From assembly GCA_003427395.1 (NCBI GenBank), contig BFEA01000037.1:283847-347846 (forward strand): a stretch of DNA of 64,000 bases, read 5' to 3'. Source of the stretch: Chara braunii (taxonomy: Eukaryota > Streptophyta > Charophyceae > Charales > Characeae). How positions within the stretch are numbered: position 1 is the stretch's first letter; each line of letters begins with the position of its first letter. Shown here piece by piece: positions 42,684 to 54,014 of this stretch. The notes beneath the pieces are model-generated. The model was given only the letters and a program-made list of their open reading frames with translations, made no database searches and was not told the DNA's origin. Both the position numbers and the translations under genes were made by a program.

Positions 42684-43160
42684 TCAGGCTAAAAAAGCTG
42701 AGAAGAAATCATGCTTGTATAAGACGTAAAAGACGGTCATGAGCTCAATCTGGAAAAGGCAGAGAAGAAAGAAGATATTGAAGAGAATGCAATGACTAGG
42801 GTGATGAGGAGATGAGACAGCACATGGGATGGAGGAAGGCGGAGCTGGTACTATGGCCTTGCTTATGGCAGGGGTGGAAGGAGCCCTGGGGATATAAGGA
42901 GGAGAGGAAGCACTGGGCGCGCCGTAGCGTGCTTCGAATTTTTTTCGAAAATACTGCATTTTGTCTGAAGATGGAGTTTTCTCGTACCATGATGACGGCA
43001 AGTGGCGAAGGTAAGGTCGTGAATGAGTGCCATAACCATGTGGCTCCTCCTCCTCCTCCTCAGAACTATAATCGCGCCGTGCGCGAGGCGGCGGCTCCTC
43101 CCTAGCTTTACCCCCTCTCCCTCCTCTCCCTCTACCCTGTCCACGACGTGCTTCAAGCAT
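42684..43160 (-). CDS. Antisense RG-rich/acidic ORF, copy 2
   Basis: A 159-codon minus-strand frame from the ATG at 43160: MLEARRGQGRGRGGRGGKAR, a Pro/Arg stretch, DYSSEEEEEEPHGYGTHSRP, then KMQYFRKKFEARYGAPSASS. The match to copy 1 (15690-16061) ends after ASSP, so the remainder to 42684 (Pro/Ser-rich, then hydrophobic) may be non-coding. Conservative amino-acid differences between copies support selection. It is convergent with pol and its start lies only about 260 nt from the 3' LTR, so an antisense promoter in or near the LTR is implied. Antisense ORFs between pol and the 3' LTR are known in a few plant Ty3 elements such as Grande. No homology to those is claimed. Confidence 0.6.
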   Translation of the reverse strand: MLEARRGQGRGRGGRGGKAREEPPPRARRDYSSEEEEEEPHGYGTHSRPYLRHLPSSWYEKTPSSDKMQYFRKKFEARYGAPSASSPPYIPRAPSTPAISKAIVPAPPSSIPCAVSSPHHPSHCILFNIFFLLCLFQIELMTVFYVLYKHDFFSAFLA

Positions 43161-43860
43161 TGTGCAGAGATGAGAGACAAGCAAAAGAAGACGGAAGAAG
43201 GAAGCAGTGCAGGTTGAAAAGGGCTACTGTGTACTTTAAGAAGAAGAGTGCGAGTGAAGCGGACGTGTGGAAAGTCAGGACAACGCAAAACTATTGCGCG
43301 AGCGTCGCCGCAAGTGGCGATGAGAGTGAGTGAGTCTACCACTAGTCTAGACTATTTTATACTGGCTGATCAAGCATTTCCACCAAGCGGGGACGCTGGG
43401 TGGGGGGTTGGTATTATGTCGGAGGGCGCGGTGTCCCGGCCCTCCTCTATGTATCAAGTCCCTGCCTGGTACCGGTCTCGTGTTTTGGTGTCGTAGCCAG
43501 TAGTCATCTCTACGATCCCTAGAACCCGGGCTGTACCGTGACGCGGACCAGGTCTGCTGGTGCCTGCCTTGGCAAAAGGTGCGCCACAGAGCTTTCCTTT
43601 GGTCCACGCAGGCTCGACGCCCTGCTGTACAGCAGAGCACAACCGGCCTGTAGCCGTGGTAGCCGCCGGGTTAGCCCTGGGACGCGGAAGTATATGGACG
43701 GGCACTGCTTTATCTATTGCGCGCAGAGTCCCCATTTGCCAGGTATGGGTCAGGTACACATGGGACCAAGAAGAGAAAAGTAAAGAAAAAAAAAATATGG
43801 AAAAAAAAAATGTAAAAACTAACTGTCAAGCCTATGCAGTGACCTGAGCATTTGCCTTAA

Positions 43861-44636
43861 ACCACCGCTCCCCCCCGCACCCTAAAGTAAGGGGGACCGG
43901 TAGGGCGATTTTTGGAATAGGCGGCTGACCTACCGGTAGCAGGGACTGCCACGACCTGTGGAGGGGTCTGAAACGTGCCATTATGTAAAGCGCCCGTAGA
44001 AAAAGTTTTTTTTTTTTTTTTTTTTTGAGAAGCATTTAAAAAAAAATAATAATAATACAAAAAAAAAGAAAAAAAATGCTTCTCCAAAAAAGAAGCATTT
44101 CGAAGTGGCTGCCCACTGGTTCAGCAACGTACGTTTTGCCCACGTCGACGGGATGATTCGGAGCATAGCTGCACTACTTTCGAAATTCGCAAAACGAGAG
44201 TGAATCTTCCACTAGAATATGGAAAGATACACCGCCATGAGTTTTGTCTGTTGTGCATGTCGGGAGTACTCTCGAAATTCGCAAAACGAGAGTGAATCTT
44301 CCGCTANTCGGGAGTACTCTCGAAATTCGCAAAACGAGAGTGAATCTTCCGCTAGAATATGGAAAGATACACCGCCATGAGTTTTGTCTGTTGTGCATGT
44401 CGAGGCCCTCTCTCTTGTTTTGGACAGGAGGGATTCGTGGAGCGAAACCCGCACCGTTTCACAGTGGTACCCCATCAGTCCTACAGTCACCCAGGTAGGC
44501 CGAAATCGTGAACTTTTTTGCTCTTTTTTTTTTTTTTGCCCTTGTGAAATTGTTCGGCGACCCCCCTCCATTTCCGGCCCTAACTCACCGGGAAGTCGAC
44601 TTTAGGCAATGAGGGGGAGTGGTGGTTTAATTCGGG
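43861..44636. mobile_element. Small TIR transposon (MITE-like) with TTAA target duplication
   Basis: TTAA|ACCACCGCTCCCCCC…GAGGGGGAGTGGTGGT|TTAA. The termini are inverted repeats of about 15 bp. The 5' LTR shows the empty site with a single TTAA (25735-25738). There is no transposase frame. It holds an A/T-rich hairpin (44005-44100) and tandem units with CTCTCG…CGAGAG stems and the motif TGAATCTTCC(A/G)CTAGAATATGG. TTAA targets are typical of piggyBac-like elements, but the family is not assigned. Confidence 0.82.
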
Positions 44637-45769
44637 GATGGCCAGTGGCTCAATTTACGAGTCGTAGTTGCTATTGGGTAACCCGATCTGCATGGAGTTA
44701 AAAGGACCATCTGGTCCTGATGGTTGTGATTCGGGCCGAGTGTAAGGGCGTGATGAGGACCCGTGCAGACATTTCAATTGCGCATTGGACACCTAGTAGC
44801 TGTGTTTGGGGGTAGATACAGTGGTGTCTAAAAAGGGAAAGTGTGAAAAGGAAAGAAAAAGGGAAAAGGTTGAAGGTCGGGCTTTAGATTTGTGCGTGGG
44901 CTTGTATCGCCCTTCGGGCGAGGCTGCTGCGCGGAGAAATTTTGAAACGCCATCTTTTCCTTTTCTGNAANTANTATTATTATTATGGTTTATTGATATT
45001 ATTATTNAGTTTTNTTTTCGCTCGATTGTCANATTCGGTTTACCTTTTAGNCTGTCATTTCGNNGGAAAGCCAACGNTTGGAAATCCGGACTTGAGCTAT
45101 GTTGTGCGGCCTAANTGGGCCGACCCCTCATATATCGCTTGCTCCGAGCTTGTTCGANTGAGTGCCGCGCTGCAGGACCTCAAAAGANNGGCGACCCNCG
45201 GCCGCATTGGTANGGANCCTATCACCCCCCCCGTGGAGGGTCATAAGCCCCCTCCTTGCCATCGGACACGGGTACCCGTCGGGTATAGGCCAACGCGCGC
45301 GTTTTGAGGGAAGGAAAGTGCTTGTCACTATCCCGTTATGGGACTTCAGTTTTTGGGCAGTAGTCACATCGTGATAATTAGTGACTTAACAAAACAGTGA
45401 TTTAGAACCCTATCTCGACTGTTGAGTTTTTGGTTTCTGAATTATTTAGTTTTTATTTTGCTTTATATATTTGGAATATTAAAACTACTAATGTGAGGGA
45501 AATTCGGAAAAGGCTAGAGCTGAACTCTTCTTTTAGAGCGCGGGGTCATAGTGAGGGGTGAGCCTATAAAGAGGTGAGGCAAACGAGTCTTTGGCAGCGA
45601 GTCCTCTTTTGCCATGCTAACGCCGTTGGTCTGAGAAAATAGTGGATAGTCTGCGTGCACGAGTGTTGAGTCTTGAGCTGTGTCTAACTGGTTAGCGACT
45701 ATGTTACGTAGCAATGGCCTTTTTGGTTATAGGCCAAGGCACTTGAGGTTTTACTAGAGTTGGGCACCT

Positions 45770-46228
45770 ATGTGTGAAGAGGGTGTTGCAGTGGATGTCT
45801 GTCTGAGTTATAGCAAGAGTGAAGGACAGGCTAGACTGAGAATCAATGTCTATGGGGGAAAGGAGCAAGAGATGAGGGAAGATGCGAAAATACACGGTGT
45901 GGTCACCGAGGCTCGTAGCAGGGCGGAACGAAGATGCCGACGAGATGGGGTGACCGCGGCATTGCGAGTTACCATTACGTACCATGAGGAGGAGACCTCC
46001 ACGGGTACGACAGAGAGGGAGCAACAAGAGCTGGACCGGGACTCAGAGGCGGAGTCCGAAGCTAGCGAGGACCTGACCCAGTCCTGGCACGGGCTGGAGC
46101 AGTGGAGGAGAGAGCACCCGCCAGCTGAGTCGGTAGAGGACGGACCCGAGGCCAGTTCGGCCCAGGGCGGAGCAAGGCCGACAGAGGCTAGGCTATCGAG
46201 TGCGGAGGCGAGTAATAGGCGGGACTGA
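45770..46228 (+). CDS. ORF-B in 3' LTR
   Basis: Appears identical at the protein level to ORF-B of the 5' LTR (26881-27339), with the same TATA-like box at 45565. The identity may reflect recent insertion, gene conversion or an assembler copying one consensus into both LTRs, since ambiguous bases nearby coincide in both. The unknown function and acidic C terminus are described under the 5' LTR copy. Confidence 0.62.
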   Translation: MCEEGVAVDVCLSYSKSEGQARLRINVYGGKEQEMREDAKIHGVVTEARSRAERRCRRDGVTAALRVTITYHEEETSTGTTEREQQELDRDSEAESEASEDLTQSWHGLEQWRREHPPAESVEDGPEASSAQGGARPTEARLSSAEASNRRD

Positions 46229-48561
46229 ACCTAAAAGAAGGGGGGATATACGCGGGGGACAAGGGGACCCTCGGGGGTGCGGGTGAGGAGAAGAGGCGGA
46301 TGTGCGCGCGTGTAAGGGCCAGTGAGTGCTCAGAGTGCTGACGTCATTTTTGACTTCCGCGAGCGAGAGGGAAAAGGGCGAGTACTCGTGAGTGGACAAA
46401 GGGTGAATTTTTGTCGGGGAATTGAGAGGGCGGACATTTACGGATCAAGAAAGCTCATGGCAGTTGCGAGCGGGTACGGGAGAAGTCCATGTGTTGTACT
46501 CCACATCGATTGAGTCGCAATGAGTTTTCATGACGGGGAAGGCTTCTCATGTGGCTATATACTTGCTGATGTCAACCATGCTTGCGCCGCTTGCGTCTTT
46601 AGTTTCGGTGTGTGCCTCACGTTCTGGGTAGAAGGGAAGGTAACCAAGATTCGGAGGAGGCATGACGATGAAGACAACCTTCCTCTTCAACTCCTGAGAA
46701 ATCGTCATTCCTGTGTGGGTTGCGTCGAACGCCGAGGGATCTAGACGAGCTCAACTCGAGTTTACCTGAGCGGGGTGGGCTTCTCACCGGTTGAGGTACA
46801 ACATACGGTTGTTTGCTCACTAATCTGGGGCTTAACTTTGGCTGCTGATCATGGTGCACGAGCCCGGCCGGCTGAAAACACCTGGAGAGTCGCAAAGGCA
46901 AAGGAAGACGCTGAGACATTTCGGCTTCGCACCTATTATGTTGGTCTTCTTCGTCCCGTCTCAGTGACTGATCAGATGAAAATGATGACTACGATCGACG
47001 TGAAGTTTGCTAAACTTCGGCTAGCATTGCATGATCGTTCGTAGAGGAGACGGTTCTCGAACTTATCTGAGGGATTCTGCACAGGACGGGGTGCGAACTT
47101 ACTGATCAAGACTCGAGTGATATGTTACCGCATCAAGCGTTTGGCTCAATCAGAAACTGCTTGGTGAGGTCGTGTATAAAGAAAATTAGTCGCTCTGCAT
47201 TCACTCCCTTCTGTCTGGTTTCTGCTTCTTGGCAAGTCCTACCCCGTAAAATTGGACTCAAGTCTAGCGTGATAACTTCAAGCGTGGTGCCATTGTCGAA
47301 GGGGGCTACTCAAACCAAATGCTCCAAACTGTTGTCACTAGTGGTTATAGTTCAGGAAGCGCTGGTAACGAGGGAAAAACAGGTTGATAGGGAAAAGGTG
47401 AAGGCACTGTTATTTAGAGTTTTAACAAACATCTAATAATCATACGACGCTCGTTTTTGTATAGTGTTCTCCAGACGGTAAAATCGCTGTTAATGGAAAA
47501 GTTGTCTGTTGCAGTTTCGCTGCCCCTTTTACACGTTGGACATTCTTTTACTCTTACTCTTGCCTCCCCGATAATGAAGAGTTAGTCGGCTTGATTTGAT
47601 TAGCCCTAGCTGACGTTGAAGTACTCGCTGGCATAACGCGGGTGCCAGATCGCATCGAGTAGAAGAAAGGGGGGAGGGAGGTGGTAAATAGGTGAATCAC
47701 GTAGCGAGGGGGTCAGACTCATTGCATGATGAATACAAGGTGAGACTCTGGGAGTACATGATCCACAAAAGTTGGCAAGGCTGGAGTGACCACCAAGAGA
47801 CGTCATGATTTCGTTGTACTTAAACTTAATGTACCATTTGTATCTGGGAGACCTATTAACGGTTTGACGGGGCCAAATCTCCAGCTTCCCTCGCGTGGTG
47901 TGTTTGACGAAAGAATCCTTCTCGAAGCGGCTAACCGCAATTGCTCGTTCTTTCTGCAAATGCTTGATCAGTGAAGCATAAAAGTTGGCCTCGGAAACCT
48001 GGTTTTTTGATAGAATGTTTGGTTAAGATGCTATTTTATGGGATTAAGTCTTTCTCCTCTCGAAGGGTATCCGTGAGCTCACTCGAGATGGGGAGGGTGA
48101 TTCTAGAAGGCTGGTCAGAAATTAGTAAATGGGCCAACAAAGCATCATTACTCAGTTCTATTAGTTTTAACTAGAGGTACCAATCAGAGACTATGTTTGG
48201 TATGTAGGACTACAGAAGGCATACGGGCACCGTTAAATTGTTTTCTTTTTTGGGAATTCTGACATATAGTTCAATGAGCAGAAAGCAAAAAGCCCTAAAG
48301 AAAGTTGCCTACTTGTTGGCCAAGTTTCTGCTGGATGAAGACTAAATTGCACTACCATCATTACCTTTTCTTACCCATTTGACACAAATCTGGTTCTGCG
48401 CGAGCCCCCCCAGGGGCTAAGCAAATCAAGTGCGTCACCTTCTAGCCCTGGAAACGGCCTGTCATTGGTTAGTTAACTGACTCCTCATTTGCTGTGTGTA
48501 GTGGCTTGGACTTTCACGGAGAAGCCTGAACCACTTTGTACTGTAGGAGAGATGAGTCCGT

Positions 48562-49522
48562 ATTCAATTCCAATAAAATAATTGAATTATAATTTAATAA
48601 CATAAATTACTCTAAATTAGTCTATCCAGGTTTGCCAGGCCGAACGTCTGGAGGCCCCTAAGCTGACCCTCGAACGTTCGGGCGTTCGGGTCCCCGTACG
48701 GAGCCCGAACCTGTCCCCGTACGGACCCCGCAAAAACATATTTTGGCACCTAAATATTATTATTTATTTCTGAATTTTTTTGTGTGAGTTATTTGTGATG
48801 TAAGGTATCTCCCTGTTAATATTGAAGCCATTCTGTTAAGCCAAAAAAAACATGAAAAATCGGCAAAGATGGTGGTGTCAAAACTTGCTTGCTTACAGAA
48901 TCTCAATCTAATACAATATTTATCATAATATTTATTAACACGATAAAACCAAAGGCTGACTAGCATGAAACTAACCATCACTTTGCTAAGATCTCACTTA
49001 AATATAACCGGTGAATGCCTGGTCGCTAAAGCCGACCCAAAGGGTCGTGTCTCTTGTACTTTTCGTAGTTGTCTAGTAACGTCTGTTTGATTGGGATTTC
49101 GCAAGAATCTATCGGATGGCCCGATGACTGCCCAACACAGCCCGCACTTCCAATGGTCCCTGTCCTAGTGTCTCTGTCCCATCGAGCATTGCATGATTTT
49201 GCCCTCCTTTCCGCTTTTCTGCAAACCAATCAGGGACAAAGACATAAATTGACAACTCCTATTTCTTCACCCTAGGAAAAGAAGTGTACAAATATCGTTT
49301 TCAGGTGTCGGTACACGATTGTTAAAAAAAAGGGAAGCTCAATCTTTCCTTCTACTTATGCACTGGTAGCATATATTTCACTAACTGAAATTGCAAGCAA
49401 TTAGTGAATCGTTGGCCTAGGTGGTGCAGTGACAGAGTGTCGCATCCTTGCAGGATAAAGGGAGACTTTGTGAAGACTAGCTCTCGTCAGTCCCCCTTTC
49501 TCACTCACACCGTCACAACTGT
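48562..49522. other. Flanking sequence caught in the inversion, with a CG-rich arm
   Basis: Lies between the two halves of the broken 3' LTR. Reading the minus strand from 49522 gives the sequence that followed the LTR before the inversion. It contains a CG-rich arm (48650-48735, CGAACGTTCGGGCGTTCGGG) and a module CCAAAAAAAACATGAAAAATCG near 48841 that recurs at 52629. It also has a possible tRNA-like D-arm (GGTGGTGCAGTGACAGAG, 49421). No gene is supported. Confidence 0.5.
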
Positions 49523-52500
49523 TGTCGCACTTTTTCCAGTCAGGCTACTTTGGACCACTTCTGGCGACCGGAAAGCCAACAGGCTGTCACGCAGGATTTT
49601 GTTGTTGATAACAATAAATAAAATAAAATAAATAATGCAAATCCCTCCCTGTTGTGTGCGTTCGGCTTCGAGCGAGACCCTTCAATTACGGTCTTCGCCG
49701 GTCCCCGGTCTTAGGAATCTTTTATTTAAATTCGGAACAACAAAAAATCATGTAAATAATAATTATAAAATTATGGAGTGCTATGCATGCATCAATTATG
49801 TCAATCTGATTTTTTGGAACTGTGATAGAATCATCCAAGGAAACATCAAGCGAAAACAATGCAAGGAGCAACGATTGGAGCAATTGAATAAGGGAAGAAT
49901 GAGAACTCATAATAGTCTAAGGGAGTACATATGGAAGAGAGCTTGGCCAGCACCAATCAAGAGTCCTCACTCATCCCTCTGAACTTCACTTTCCGTCGTT
50001 TGGGCTTCTTGCCAAGTCTCCGCACTCTCTGAGGTTGTGGCTTCTGAATGTAAAGCCACCTGAAACCTACTAGTTCCAAACATTTTCAGCCAAGTCCCAT
50101 GATACGGAAGTCAAGCATGGCGCAAAACTCCTCCCATAGAGTTGGGAGATAGGGCTGAGAGAAAATGCCCCTCCTGAGATGAGGAAACCGAAAGGGCTCG
50201 ATCACTGCCTCGTAGTCGATTACTGCCGGCGATATGTACCTCTTGGCCAAGTCCACCAATCCACCCCAATAAGAGTCGTCAGTAAGGTAGTAGGGGACTG
50301 GAGGCTTGGGATAGTCAGTGAAAAGCTTAGGGCCAAAGCTATAGACTAACTTGGTATTCTCTTGGAGCCTCTCAACTTTCCACTACACATACCCGGCTGC
50401 TGCTGCCCACACCGCATCAGAGTGAGGGTGTTTCTCATTCCCCTTTTTCATAAAGATCCGTAAGTCGCTGACTGTTCCTTCAGCGAACTCAGTAAGCGCG
50501 ATGAAAATTGACAGGTCCTCTCGCTTGAACCCATCAATCCTAACGTACTTGTAGGGGAAGCTCTCCTTGGCAGCAATCAGGTTGAGTTTGTCAAGGACCG
50601 ACTGGTCAACCGTGATGGGGTTGATCTCTCTCATGTATTTGAGAATTGATTACTCTCCGATAATCTGAGAAGAAGCTGGTTTTTACCAGCAAGTGTCTGT
50701 TATAGGCCGGGTCAACTGTAATCTGCTAAATAGGCAGAGGTAGCTGCTGAGCTAGCTCCTGAATCTGTCGGAGCGCTGACCAAGTGCCAATCAAACGTTG
50801 ATTAATTGCTAGTTGGGAACAAAATAGTACCAAACTGAACGTTGCTAAGATGGTACTGTTGTTGCCCACAGGTCACTCGGTGGTAAAATTTCGAAGGTAT
50901 TACCATCCACAGGAAAATTACACATGATCGTAGTTATAGTACAACTCATTACTGATCCGTTGGTTATAACTGTTGGATGCCGAGTGCAAAGACCGTTGAG
51001 GGCAAAGTCTACTTAGTACAAAATCTGCTGAGATTGCTATCTGCTGAGATTGCTGATTGAAGTGAAAGTGTATTGACTGCTGCTGAACTGAGTGCGATTT
51101 CAAATGTTTTTTTATGAAACTGATTAGCTGTAGTCCAGAGAAACTGACTGGCTACTGATCTAGGAACTGTGATTACTAATCAGGTGTTGATTGATGCAAT
51201 TGTTGTTCGTGTTTTGTCGATATACTGTGTGTCCTGTTGCGATATGTTTCTGAAGCCGGTTCATTTTCTCTGACCATGTCTATGCCTTATGTGATTTTGC
51301 TTCTCTCGGAGTGGATGTCTAAACTCTTTTACTGATTTCCAGTAACCTTTCTCCTTGCCTCCTCAACGGATCCTATCGACGAGAGGGTACTGTGTAATCT
51401 CCCGTCTGACCCAGGAATGTAGAAGATGTACTCGACATGTTTTTGATTTTTCACTAACTTTAACGCCTTCTCCATCAAAAGCTCTATATAACAGTGGATG
51501 TCCTGAACCAAACTTCCTTCCAAGCCTTTGGCTTTATCTCGACACATTGAGTAGGTCACTCTCAGTATATCCTCCCCTTCCATCTTTCTGCAAACGTCTT
51601 TCGTATTGGTTTAGGGTCATAAACCAACGGGCGTAAATGACATCTCTCATCAATCAGAACTTTTTGGAGGGTTGCTCAGACCCACAGCCAAACGGTGGGG
51701 AGCTGAAGAGGACATTGATTCATTTTACGGGTATAGTTGTTCTCGAACTCTCTCTGGCTTTGCCACCACATGAGCAGATATCTCTAACACTTTTCAAGTC
51801 AATTGGAGTAGTGATTCAGAGTAGTATTTTTGCTGTCCCGGTGGCCTCTTGTGGAGATTGGGTTTGTACACACTGAGAGCTATCTCATGTGAGATAGACG
51901 GAATAATATGCCATAGGACTCCCTTCGTCTATCTTGATGACGACGACTCACCGGTTGTGCCGAGTTTGAAGTGAGACGCTCCTGCACAGACTCAGGTTCA
52001 CTATAGGCTCACTAAACCAGATACCGTACGTTTGCATACTATTCATGTGTTCCTACCCCACAGAAAACGTATCTCACACCACCAGCCCTTAGGTATTTAT
52101 AGAGAATTGAACTTCCACCCACGGCTGACCCTGACGGCGGGATAAATGATTTTTATCAAGTTGACAATTTTCCTCTCAGGCAAAACTTACACAAACCATT
52201 GCTCGTATCATTTGGAAAATCTCTGATCACAACACCCACTGATAGGGCAGATGAGTGTGCCACTGAATAGGACTCGAAGATTGCCAAGAAATTCTGCAGG
52301 CGGCACATACTACCATACTTTTAGGTGTCGAGTCGTCAGTTATTCCCCTCAGGGCAGTCCACACACTGTCTGTGAGATAAAGCGTTCCCTGGAGTTACCT
52401 TCAACCATAAACGAGTATGGGCAGTACCTACGACCAATCACACCTATCACCACTGATAATAGCTCTCTTCCCAGATGCCTGACTGCGCATGTCCGCTGCA

Positions 52501-52575
52501 ATCAGCACCCTTGTAATGAGGAGCTTATCACCCCGGACAAGCTTTGCTCATGCCGTGAGCAATTACTGGCTAGTA
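49523..52575 (-). repeat. 3' LTR, second part, inverted
   Basis: Reverse complement of 29732-32803, nearly identical over its length. It ends at the LTR terminus (TGTCGCAC on the plus strand at 49523) and at the inversion breakpoint (52575). It carries the TATA box, the small ORF (51583 to 51329) and unit L (50634 downward), all on the minus strand, with the same TAG and TGA interruptions as the 5' LTR. Confidence 0.85.
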
Positions 52576-53512
52576 TTCTCTATTATGTAAGCTACAAATA
52601 TATAAATTTTCATGACATTTGTCACATCCCAAAAAAAACGAGAAATCGCCAAAGATGGTCGTGTCAAAAACGTGCTCGCCCACTCAATAATTTCATTCTC
52701 ATTTTTTTTCCCCTAACTTTTATCATTATTATTTATTTTTAGTTATTGATTTTTATTTCAAATTTGGTAAAGAATTTGGATGTTACTATAAGGCAAATGT
52801 TGTTTAGCTTATTCTTATGCATAACATATATAATTTTTATATTTTTTGGAATTCTTTTTTTTTTTTTTTTTTTTTTTTGGTTGGGGGGGGGGGGGGGGGG
52901 AGCGCGTTCGGCCAAACGGCCGAACGTGTCGAGAATGGGTCTCCAACGTTCGGGCGCTCAGGTTCGGGCGTTCGGCCCGTCACGAACGCCGACAACCCTG
53001 AGTCTATCTATATTCTATTATTTACAGATATAAAAGAAAAAGAATGAATTCTATTGGGAAATATTAGACATTACACAAAAAATATGTATTTTTTTGAATA
53101 AAAAGATACATGATATAATCAACATATATATTGTCACACTGGAAATCGGAGCGCAAAGGCAGAAAAAGACAAAACAAGAAAAAGAAAAAGAAGGAAGGAA
53201 GGAAAGCCCCTACTATTTGTCACCTCTTGAGTACAAGGCCAGCCACGTGGATGACAGGTTGAGCGTTGGCTGCCCCCATCTCCGTGTGTCATAAGGACCC
53301 AATTGCACGCAGCCAAAAAGGCAAAGAGGTAAAGAAAAGGCGGAGGAAACCAAACCTCACAGAAGAAGAAAGCCTATTAAACAGACGAAGCAAAAGGCAA
53401 AGAGGTAAAGAAAAGGCGGAGGAAACCAAACCTCACAGAAGAAGAAAGCCTATTAAACAGACGAAGCAAGTGACACATCCCACAGATAATCCAATTACCA
53501 TCCCACATAACA
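52576..53512. other. Unassigned sequence with a CG-rich arm and a 76-bp tandem duplication
   Basis: Contains the CCCAAAAAAAACGAGAAATCGCC module (52629), poly-T and poly-G runs (52856-52900), a CG-rich arm (GTTCGGCCAAACGGCCGAACG, 52904-52924, and GTTCGGGCGTTCGGCC near 52960) and two tandem 76-bp units (53316-53391, 53392-53467). No gene supported. Confidence 0.45.
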
Positions 53513-53576
53513 TTTTTTTTTTTTTCTCAGGTTTTTTTTTTGGTGTTTTTCCTTCCTTGGTTTCTATTTTTATTTC

Positions 53577-53582
53577 TTTATT
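53577..53582 (-). terminator. Candidate poly(A) signal of the PLE
   Basis: AATAAA on the minus strand, 55 nt after the stop codon and followed by the A-run at 53525-53513. Confidence 0.45.
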
Positions 53583-53636
53583 TTTTATCTTTTTACTCGG
53601 TTTCTTTCTTTATCTGTTTCTTCTACACTTCATTTG

Positions 53637-54011
53637 TCACCCCCTCGGCGGATGTTCACAGGGATACCCAAGGAGAGTTGCGTTAGTACAGCATTCAGCC
53701 AGACGGCTAGCACGAACCATCTCGTCGAAACAATCCCGACATAGGACATGTTGCCCACATGTCAAGAAAACAGCACGACGTTCGTCACAGTGCGGCATCA
53801 TGCAGTTCTGATAGCGTCCTTGGGAACAAAAAGAACAACGTACATCTGGGTGATAGGGATGTGCACAATGAGGAAATGTTAAACACCCTTCCGCACATAC
53901 GGCGGCAGTCGCAATGGATTGATCATGGTGCTGACACAGATAATGCACTCCACAACCAAGACACACCACGTCTCTATCCCGATAAATGTCGCACGAGAGA
54001 CACTCAACAAT
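53637..54011 (-). CDS. RING-like double Cys/His domain at the PLE C terminus
   Basis: In the same frame as the peptidase-like domain, separated only by the TAG at 54012. It starts IVECLSCDIYRDRDVVCLGC, GVHYLCQHHDQS: C-x2-C-x9-C-x2-CG-x-H-x2-C-x2-H. A second cluster reads CSFCSQGRYQNC, HCDERRAVFLTCGQHVLCRDC, then AECC and YPCE, close to a C3HC4 RING. RING domains bind E2 enzymes. Paired with a possible deubiquitinase this suggests an interaction with the ubiquitin system. It ends with TGA at 53637. Confidence 0.62.
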   Translation of the reverse strand: MVECLSCDIYRDRDVVCLGCGVHYLCQHHDQSIATAAVCAEGCLTFPHCAHPYHPDVRCSFCSQGRYQNCMMPHCDERRAVFLTCGQHVLCRDCFDEMVRASRLAECCTNATLLGYPCEHPPRG

Positions 54012-54014
54012 CTA

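Larger units (their letters stand above)
43417..48561 (+). repeat. 3' LTR, first part (direct orientation)
   Basis: It matches 25295-29731 of the 5' LTR from TGTCGGAGGGCGCGG to GATGAGTCCGT. It is preceded by GGGTGGGGGGTTGGTATTA, a G-rich candidate polypurine tract. It contains a 776-bp insertion at 43861-44636 and a small deletion near 47735, and otherwise the same order. Divergence is patchy: some stretches differ by several percent by eye, while 45480-46470 is almost identical to 26590-27580. Confidence 0.82.
25295..52575 (+). mobile_element. Long Ty3-like LTR retroelement, copy 2 (3' LTR partly inverted)
   Basis: The 5' LTR is 25295-32803 and the internal region 32804-43416. The 3' LTR is split into 43417-48561 (direct) and 49523-52575 (inverted). 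LTR ends are TGTCG…CGACA. Joining position 48561 to the reverse complement of 52575 recreates exactly the sequence seen across 29731/29732 in the 5' LTR, so the break is a simple inversion of about 4 kb. Gene order: small repeated-domain ORFs, gag, protease, RT, RNase H, integrase, then an antisense ORF. I could not identify a matching target-site duplication. Confidence 0.82.

Noticed and set aside
42863-43342. Longer minus-strand frame overlapping the antisense RG ORF
   Set aside because: A shadow frame. Only the 43160-42684 frame shows conservative substitutions between copies.
44190-44380. The dispersed TGAATCTTC…GGAAAGATACAC motif as the 5' half of U6 snRNA
   Set aside because: Only about 12 nt (GGAA-GATACA) resemble U6; the rest does not fit.
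48759-48985. Minus-strand ORF 48760-48981 and similar short frames in A/T-rich DNA
   Set aside because: No homologue among the window's repeats and composition-driven residues.
35117-54014. Possible reassignment of TAG to glutamine, from several in-frame TAG codons
   Set aside because: Aligned copies show the TAGs replacing different residues (Gln, Glu, Ser, Thr), and TGA also replaces Trp and others. Ordinary decay explains this better.
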